Shown here in pieces: positions 5,268 to 9,307 of a stretch of 9,307 bases of DNA; positions within the stretch are counted from its first letter, which is position 1, and each line of letters opens with the position of its first letter. A program made the position numbers and the translations under genes. The notes under the pieces are model-generated. The model was not told where the DNA came from. It did not search any database and saw only the letters and a list, made by a program, of their open reading frames with translations. The stretch comes from JAKVCB01 sp963578605 (lineage in GTDB: Bacteria > Planctomycetota > Planctomycetia > Pirellulales > Lacipirellulaceae): the NCBI GenBank assembly GCA_963578605.1, contig CAUZEA010000164.1, forward strand, positions 1 through 9,307. The letters are read 5' to 3'.

Positions 5268-5834
5268 GGCGGCCACCAGCCGGTCGATCGTCTGCTCGTC
5301 CACCGGCCCCGTGGGCACGGTGTGCGCGCCGGTGGTCCAATGGATCAATTTCGCTCCCCGCTTCCTCAACATCGGTATGGTTTTCGAGTGCGGGTACTGG
5401 TCCACGTTGCCCGCGATGATGGCGTGAGCCAGGACGTACTTCACCTGGGGGATCTCTTCCGGCATGAGCACGCCCCACGTCGTGAAATAGAGGTCCGTCC
5501 AGACCACCGGGAATTCCCGGCTGACCGTGCGGCCGTCGCCCAGTTCGAACCGGACCGTGTAAAACCCGGTTTCCGGCGGAGTCCATTGCGCCGCGATCTT
5601 CCCGTCCGCCGGTACGGCCGTGCCCTGAAAAACGTCCTGGCCGTCCTGCGACACGGAAAACGAGATCTCGTTCTCCGCCGGTGCGTTGAACAGCCTGATC
5701 TCCAGCTCCCGATCCACAATCGGCACCACGGGCACGACGAACGCCTCGGGTTCGCCCACCGCCCGTGCGAAACTCGTCAGGCCCGGCAAGGCACACAGTA
5801 CACCCGTCATCAACACCGTAACGCGCCGTCTCAT
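5265..5834 (-). CDS. Secreted TIM-barrel-like protein, N-terminal part ending at in-frame TGA
   Basis: The ATG at 5834 follows AAGGAGG at good spacing. Residues 1-25 are a Sec signal peptide (MRRRVTVLMTG, then FARA). Residues about 30-110 look like a beta-sandwich (LEIRLFNAP, then TGFYTVRFELGDGRTV), and residues 112-189 begin a barrel-like domain (DLYFTTWGVLMPEEIPQVKY, HAIIAGNVDQYPHSKT, then IHWTTGAHT). The frame meets TGA at 5265-5267 after LVAA and goes on without shift into the half at 4293-5228. Joined, the two give 513 codons before the final stop, a natural size for a two- or three-domain secreted hydrolase. The gene is 21 bases downstream of the 56-residue membrane protein and is probably in its operon. 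I read the TGA as a nonsense mutation. Confidence 0.7.
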   Translation of the reverse strand: MRRRVTVLMTGVLCALPGLTSFARAVGEPEAFVVPVVPIVDRELEIRLFNAPAENEISFSVSQDGQDVFQGTAVPADGKIAAQWTPPETGFYTVRFELGDGRTVSREFPVVWTDLYFTTWGVLMPEEIPQVKYVLAHAIIAGNVDQYPHSKTIPMLRKRGAKLIHWTTGAHTVPTGPVDEQTIDRLVAA

Positions 5835-5855
5835 AATCGTCCTCCTTCTTGTTGT

Positions 5856-6026
5856 CTATTCAACGCGGCCATCATCGGTCTCATCCACCCTCTGCTCTCG
5901 CAGATCGCGGAACATCGCCCGCAGATCGAACCACCCACCGATGCTGACCCAAATAGTAAACACCACGTTCGCGATCATGGCAATACTCACCCAGATGTAG
6001 GTTGCCGTAGACCAGTCGCCACCCAT
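5856..6026 (-). CDS. Small single-pass membrane protein, symporter partner (56 residues)
   Basis: ATG 6026 is preceded by AGAGGA at six bases and encodes MGGDWSTATYIWVSIAMIAN followed by VVFTIWVSIGGWFDL and a charged tail ending VDETDDGRVE. Residues 8-30 form one membrane helix; the C-terminal 25 residues are acidic and probably cytoplasmic. It starts 24 bases after the symporter stop and ends 21 bases before the secreted barrel protein. From memory, small proteins of this form often follow SSS symporters in planctomycete genomes, which suggests a subunit or regulator of the transporter; I could not verify this. The gene looks intact, although its presumed partner is truncated. Confidence 0.75.
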   Translation of the reverse strand: MGGDWSTATYIWVSIAMIANVVFTIWVSIGGWFDLRAMFRDLREQRVDETDDGRVE

Positions 6027-6050
6027 AGCTGTTCCTCTGAAATATGCGGA

Positions 6051-6875
6051 CTAGCCCGTTTTGCTTTGTCGGTCGGCGCACCGCTGTTGATCTTCCAGGC
6101 GCACCAGTTCACCGTAGTCTTTCCATTTGGTGAGACCCGACCTGGTACACAGCCCGCAGATGCCCAACGCTAAAAACGCCAATACCAATGTTAACAACCC
6201 TGACTGATGTCCCTTGAGCGGGTAAGCGTCTCCCATGAACTGTTTGCCGATCAGATCAGCCAGTGGGATGGCCATCCCGATTGCTATCGCCAGGTACGCC
6301 CCCAGCGAAGTGGCACGTTTCCAATACAGGCCGACAAAGGTGACGATACCGGCGGCGGTGAAAATCGTACCGGTCAGCATGATGTAACTGAAAATCGACT
6401 CCTGTGGTCCGTAGAAGATGTCCCAGGTCAGCATGAAAAGAGCGATGCACGTCATGATAATACGCAGTAGCCGCAGGTGCTGCTTTTGCGTCATGGGTGT
6501 TTTGCGAAGCGGCGCGACCACATTGTTGACGATGATCGCGGACCAGGAAAGGTAGTAGCTGTTGTCGGTGGTGACATAGGCGAATACCAGGCCCGCAGCG
6601 CAGAAGCCCGCCAGGCCGATCGGCGAGATGTCGCGGACGAAGGTGGCACTGGCGTAACGTGCCCATTCGGCCTCAGGCATGTTTTCCGGTGCCACAGCGC
6701 CCAGCACTGCCATGGCGCCGATGCCCCACAGCAATACCATCATGATGCGACCCCGATCGAACAGGTACTGCAGCAGAACGAACTTACGAACGGTATCGGT
6801 ATTGTCGGTGGAGGAAAGTTTGGCGACAGAAGGTGGAAACGAGAGGGGCGCCAGCACGTCCGACTGATAGCGATT
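6051..6875 (-). pseudogene. Sodium:solute symporter (SSS family), C-terminal half; 5' end removed
   Basis: The frame is open from just after a TGA at 6876-6878. Family-like sequence begins at about LAPLSFPPSVAKLSSTDNTD and includes about six membrane helices, among them MMVLLWGIGAMAVLGAV, IGLAGFCAAGLVFAYVTTDN, FSYIMLTGTIFTAAGIVTF and LLTLVLAFLALGICGLC. The TTDNSYYLSWSAIIVNNVVA stretch is typical of SSS transporters, which normally have 13-14 helices and 450-600 residues, so roughly the first half is missing. Only a GTG at 6857 is available as start, without a convincing ribosome site. The lost part coincides with the 3' end of the IS91 fragment. It heads the row of genes for the 56-residue protein and the secreted barrel protein. 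Substrate unknown, perhaps a sugar. Confidence 0.82.
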
Positions 6876-6896
6876 TCAATTCCCGTCACGCCTTTG

Positions 6897-6926
6897 AACC
6901 TACGCCGTCAACCCTCCTTTTGTCAA
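6897..6926 (-). promoter_or_regulatory. Possible weak outward promoter in the IS91 tail
   Basis: On the minus strand TTGACA (6926-6921) is followed, after 18 bases, by TAGGTT (6902-6897), pointing into the truncated symporter operon. The -35 matches the consensus perfectly and the -10 is poor (three of six). It could keep the downstream genes expressed after loss of the native promoter, but may be chance. Confidence 0.25.
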
Positions 6927-6992
6927 CATACTACCTGATTGTCCGTCCGTTTTTCTCGCGTCATGGCGCGATCGGGCAGGCTTGTGCTACGA

Positions 6993-7015
6993 TCCGGGCA
7001 GCTGACTTGCCCGGA
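6993..7015. repeat. Perfect hairpin in the IS91 3' tail
   Basis: TCCGGGCA and TGCCCGGA form an 8-base perfect stem with a 7-base loop. It lies in the non-coding tail downstream of the IS91-like transposase stop, where an origin or terminus hairpin recognised by the HUH transposase would be expected. No T-run follows on either strand, so it is not an obvious terminator. Confidence 0.45.
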
Positions 7016-7157
7016 AACACTCCGGACATGTTTGCGGCGCCAAGGCATGCGGGAATTGGGCCGGTTTTGGGCAATCGGAGAGTCGCTACGACCGGATCGG
7101 CGCGTACGGGTAGCCAAAATGTGGCTGGGCGCGTCCAAAACGGCCACAGATGATCAC

Positions 7158-7546
7158 TTATAGGAACTCGGGATCGAGTACCAACTGGAGCTCGCGCGGC
7201 TCAGATGCATCTCGATGTGACTCCGCTGTGTTCGGTGGCGCCCTGGCCGTGGCCAATGTTCGCAGCGGCCCCTCCCACAAACCACAATGTCGCAGGATCT
7301 TTTCGACAACGTCTCGTTGGCGACGTTCGATGAAACTGATGATTTTCATCCTTGACCCACAATGAGGGCACTCGAGCGGGTCGACTTCAAACACCCGGTT
7401 GACCAGAGCGGCCCAACTCGAAGCCGTCCCGCTCGATTTGGCCTTTGCGGCAGATCGTGCCTCACCGACAAGCCGCCGGTCGATCTTCACTTCGTCGCAC
7501 GACGCCTCCTTGGCGCGGATGCCTCGGCGGCGATCACTGGCACGGA
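7158..7546 (-). pseudogene. IS91-family (Y2) transposase, C-terminal fragment
   Basis: The visible protein includes VKIDRRLVGEARS, SSWAALVNRVFEVDPLECPH, CGSRMKIISFIERRQRDVVE, KILRHCGLWEGPLRTLATAR and ends LQLVLDPEFL. This is the conserved C-terminal region of IS91-type transposases, with a CxxC pair. The frame stays open upstream of GTG 7490 to a TGA near 7547 and reads RRRGIRAKEASCDE, as expected for the segment just after the catalytic domain. The catalytic HUH and tyrosine motifs are therefore missing, as are about 250-300 residues. It cannot act on its own. The start at GTG 7490 is arbitrary, since the gene has no true start here. Confidence 0.8.
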
Positions 7547-7588
7547 GTCAACATCTTTATTGAAGATGGCCGAGAAATAAAGAGGTAG
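7535..7588 (+). pseudogene. 3' end of a lost plus-strand gene
   Basis: On the plus strand a frame reads GDHWHGVNIFIEDGREIKR and stops at TAG 7586-7588, about 33 bases before a strong intrinsic terminator. The combination of a natural-looking C-terminus and a terminator suggests the tail of a real gene whose body was replaced by the IS91 fragment. I do not recognise the family. The frame continues upstream into the IS fragment, so the left limit is a guess. Confidence 0.35.
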
Positions 7589-7621
7589 CAACGGATGCGA
7601 AGTCGTCCTGCTGCCAGCCCT

Positions 7622-7655
7622 GGGTCACCCCAAGTTTTGGTGTGGCCCTTTTTTT
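7622..7655 (+). terminator. Rho-independent terminator
   Basis: A 12-base stem (GGGTCACCCCAA pairing with TTGGTGTGGCCC, one G:U pair and one mismatch) with a 3-base GTT loop at 7622-7648 is followed directly by seven T residues at 7649-7655. It works in the plus direction. No intact plus-strand gene lies upstream, so it probably belonged to the truncated gene ending at 7588. Confidence 0.8.
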
Positions 7656-8022
7656 GTGCGCACTATTTTGCAGACAACTACGGGTACTTATTGCACCACC
7701 GGGGGGCGTGGGCAAAAGGGGTTCCAGGGGGTTGACTTCTTCAAATACCACCGGTACCCCAGCTCATTACTGGCAGTTAACCATTCAACATTGCCTCTTC
7801 AGGCACCGCTAATTTAGTTCAATCAACGACATCTGGATCCTTCTCCCCGCTGTTGCCTATTGGCAGTGGGGAATTCGGGAGCATCCGGTTGTCGTTTTTT
7901 TTATTGGGACCATCCCAATGTGAGGGTTGGCAGTTTTTTTACCCGCAATCGACCGTGGGCAACTCTCCCCCAGAGAGAATGAAACCTTTATCGGTCGGTT
8001 GCTATTTACCAGGAGAGACCCA
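7656..8022. other. Gene-free stretch upstream of the repeat protein
   Basis: No convincing gene is visible on either strand. Contents worth noting are a perfect inverted repeat ATTGGGA-CCA-TCCCAAT at 7903-7919, directly after a run of eight T, and a small hairpin CTCTC-CCCCA-GAGAG at 7963-7977 in the presumed leader of the gene starting at 8023. Promoter elements must lie here, but no good -35/-10 pair stands out. A minus-strand frame of 64 codons (7557-7751) crosses the terminator and looks non-coding. Confidence 0.5.
7903..7919. repeat. Inverted repeat, possible operator
   Basis: ATTGGGA and TCCCAAT form a perfect 7-base dyad with a 3-base centre, about 105 bases before the start of the repeat protein. 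A T-run precedes rather than follows it on the plus strand, so it is not a plus-strand terminator; on the minus strand it is followed by A residues. An operator is possible. Confidence 0.35.
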
Positions 8023-9213
8023 ATGCGTCTGACCACAACGTTTCTTTTTGCCGCTCTGCTGTGCCTTCCGTTGAACGTCTATGGGCAACAGATTGCTCCC
8101 AATCCCAACCCGGGAGGCGAAACGATCACGATCCCATACGGCAGTAATAGTTGGTACAACGGGGAAGGGAACGCAGACTATTTTTTTCTTAATAACGGCT
8201 ATTTGTTCATCCCATCCTCCAGCACGCTGACCAATAACAGTGGCGGCAGGCTGATAAACAACTCCCATTTGGACAACAGTGGCGGCACGCTGACCAATAA
8301 TGGGACAATCGAAAATAATACCAACAACGGCGGGCTGACCAATTACAGTGGCGGCACGCTGATAAACAACCACCTGTTGACCAACAACAGTGGCGCCCAG
8401 CTGACCAACGATGGCACGCTGACCAACAATGGCACGCTGACCAACAACCACACGCTGAACCATAACCGCACGCTGAGCCAGTCCGGCACGCTGACGAACC
8501 ACGGCGAGCTGAACATCGCCTCTCACCAAAACGCACTCTCAGGACAAGATGCCGTACTGCGGCACAACTCCGGCACGCTGAACAACCACGGCACGCTGAA
8601 TGTCTACCAATTTGGCACGCTGAGAGTCGCTGCGGGGTCGAGTTTTGACAATACGGATGGAACGCTGAACATCAACGGAGGCGGTACGATCGAGTCGCAT
8701 GTTGATAACCTTTACCAGGCACTCAAAGGCGGGGCTGGCGGCACGGTACAATTCGACCAATACTCAACTTTTAAAAATTATGCGCACGAAACCATCGCCG
8801 CCAACAATTCAATGCACATCGATGAAGATCTGGACAACCACGGCACGCTGAACATATCCACCACCGCCGGTCTGTACAACGTCGGCACGCTGACCAACGA
8901 ACATGGCGCCACGCTGACCAACCACGGCGGCAGCCCCAACCCGCAACCCGGAAACCCCGGCTTGCCGGGGGGAATGTCTAATGCCCACACGATGAACAAC
9001 CACGGCACGCTGTCCAACCACGGCGGCCTCGCCTTCATTACGGGGTCGAGCTTTGACAATACGGGTGGAACGCTGGAAAACCACGGTGTCATTGAATCGT
9101 CTATTGACAACTATTACCAGACACTCAAAAACGGCCTTGGCGGCACGGTACGGTTCGAGAGTGGCAGTTCGTATACAAATAATTCCAGTAGTGTCCCAAC
9201 GTTAGTCGAATAG
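8023..9213 (+). CDS. Secreted Asn/Gly/Thr-rich repeat protein (adhesin-like), C-terminus probably truncated
   Basis: ATG 8023 follows AGGAGAG five bases upstream; an in-frame start at 7927 lacks these signals and would hide the signal peptide. Residues 1-21 are a Sec signal (MRLTTTFLFAALLCLPLNVYG). The remaining 375 residues are built from short units of the form GTLTNNG/GTLNNHG with many Asn, like parallel beta-helix surface or matrix proteins. A longer module is present twice (SSFDNTDGTLNI to GGTVQF, and SSFDNTGGTLEN to GGTVRF, about residues 206-246 and 343-381), and a Pro/Gly-rich hinge (PNPQPGNPGLPGG) lies between. No sorting signal such as PEP-CTERM, LPXTG or an autotransporter barrel is seen before the TAG, so the protein probably lost its end or would be released. 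Confidence 0.75.
   Translation: MRLTTTFLFAALLCLPLNVYGQQIAPNPNPGGETITIPYGSNSWYNGEGNADYFFLNNGYLFIPSSSTLTNNSGGRLINNSHLDNSGGTLTNNGTIENNTNNGGLTNYSGGTLINNHLLTNNSGAQLTNDGTLTNNGTLTNNHTLNHNRTLSQSGTLTNHGELNIASHQNALSGQDAVLRHNSGTLNNHGTLNVYQFGTLRVAAGSSFDNTDGTLNINGGGTIESHVDNLYQALKGGAGGTVQFDQYSTFKNYAHETIAANNSMHIDEDLDNHGTLNISTTAGLYNVGTLTNEHGATLTNHGGSPNPQPGNPGLPGGMSNAHTMNNHGTLSNHGGLAFITGSSFDNTGGTLENHGVIESSIDNYYQTLKNGLGGTVRFESGSSYTNNSSSVPTLVE
8222..8490 (+). repeat. DNA repeat tract encoding GTLTNN units
   Basis: The unit GGCACGCTGACCAACAA and close variants recur many times here, with 18-30 base spacing, all in frame and encoding GTLTNN-type repeats. Further copies are scattered up to 9070. The near-identity of the units suggests growth by slippage or unequal recombination, so copy number may vary between strains. 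Confidence 0.8.
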
Positions 9214-9307
9214 TAGCAACTGGTTAGGGCGAGGGGGTAGTGGATTATTGTAATCGATTTGCGAAAACAGCTCCTGTAGCGGTGTTTTCTCGAAAATCGA
9301 GACACTC
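9189..9307. mobile_element. Possible mobile-element end at the right edge
   Basis: The repeat protein stops resembling itself after NNSSS, at about 9189. The sequence from there begins AGTGTCCC, and the window ends with GAGACACT, whose reverse complement is AGTGTCTC (7 of 8 matching), which may be a small terminal inverted repeat. Two palindromic segments lie inside: AAAACA with TGTTTT around 9266-9290, and TCTCGA-AAA-TCGAGA near 9288-9302. This could be an IS end or a MITE-like piece, but no transposase is visible and the short match may be chance. Confidence 0.22.

Larger units (their letters stand above)
6879..7545 (-). mobile_element. IS91-family element fragment (3' part)
   Basis: This minus-strand block holds the C-terminal coding part of an IS91-like transposase (7158 to about 7546) and about 280 bases of 3' non-coding tail. 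IS91 elements transpose by rolling-circle (HUH/Y2) chemistry and carry an origin end (oriIS) near the 3' side. A perfect 8-base hairpin in the tail (6993-7015) suits that. One side borders a 5'-truncated symporter, and the other borders the 3' end of a plus-strand gene. The outer limits are estimates from where flanking gene similarity starts. Confidence 0.65.

Noticed and set aside
4098..6173. A 691-codon open frame on the plus strand
   Set aside because: It is exactly antisense to the signal-peptide remnant, the barrel-like gene, the 56-residue protein and the symporter end. Its product is His/Arg/Pro-rich without motifs, as expected for a third-position GC-rich shadow.
7557..7751. A 64-codon minus-strand frame
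   Set aside because: It crosses the strong plus-strand terminator, has no ribosome site and no recognisable domain.
8207..8536. Cys/Trp/Ser-rich minus-strand frame of 109 codons opposite the repeat gene
   Set aside because: The apparent Cys-rich repeats are the reverse reading of the GTLTNN repeat DNA. The other long minus-strand frames in 8002-9110 arise in the same way.

Overview
The window looks like a mosaic, heavily rearranged piece of a bacterial chromosome, most probably from a planctomycete or a close relative. This is inferred from the gene types: short zinc-ribbon proteins with Pro-rich linkers, a sodium:solute symporter followed by a 56-residue membrane protein, a secreted TIM-barrel-like protein, and an Asn-rich secreted repeat protein. 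No rRNA, tRNA or CRISPR array is visible. Nearly all genes to the left of about position 7500 are on the minus strand. The only convincing intact plus-strand gene is the repeat protein at the right.

Left block (1-3360, moderate GC), all minus strand. In transcription order it holds a nuclease of the staphylococcal nuclease (SNase) fold with a C-terminal Cys/His domain, apparently 5'-truncated, and two zinc-ribbon membrane proteins. These are followed by the first 70 residues of an HNH/ScoMcrA-type (SRA-like) restriction protein, cut by an IS3-family element. That element keeps orfA and a perfect -1 slippery heptamer but has lost most of orfB. A coding-looking C-terminal tail and an unrecognised gene running off the left edge follow. 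This is the most defence-island-like part of the window, but no known system is complete.

Central block (about 3380-6875, GC-rich, minus strand). It is the remains of a carbohydrate or solute uptake operon: a 5'-truncated SSS symporter, a 56-residue membrane partner, and a secreted TIM-barrel-like protein interrupted by an in-frame TGA. After that comes a signal-peptide ORF interrupted by an in-frame TAG after 18 codons. A separately transcribed Tat/lipoprotein-like NTF2 (SnoaL-like) protein lies beyond it. The operon appears to be decaying.

Right block (6875-9307). An N-terminally truncated IS91-family transposase with its 3' tail has removed the start of the symporter. On its other side lie the last codons of a plus-strand gene and that gene's strong intrinsic terminator, so the IS91 fragment separates two broken genes. 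About 370 bases without a gene follow. Then comes a secreted Asn/Gly/Thr-rich repeat protein whose C-terminus appears to be cut by what may be another mobile element at the right edge.

I see no complete undescribed system. The items most worth following are the nuclease with Lys in place of the catalytic Glu beside two zinc-ribbon membrane proteins, the in-frame stop codons in two adjacent genes, and attC-like half-sites around a zinc-ribbon gene.
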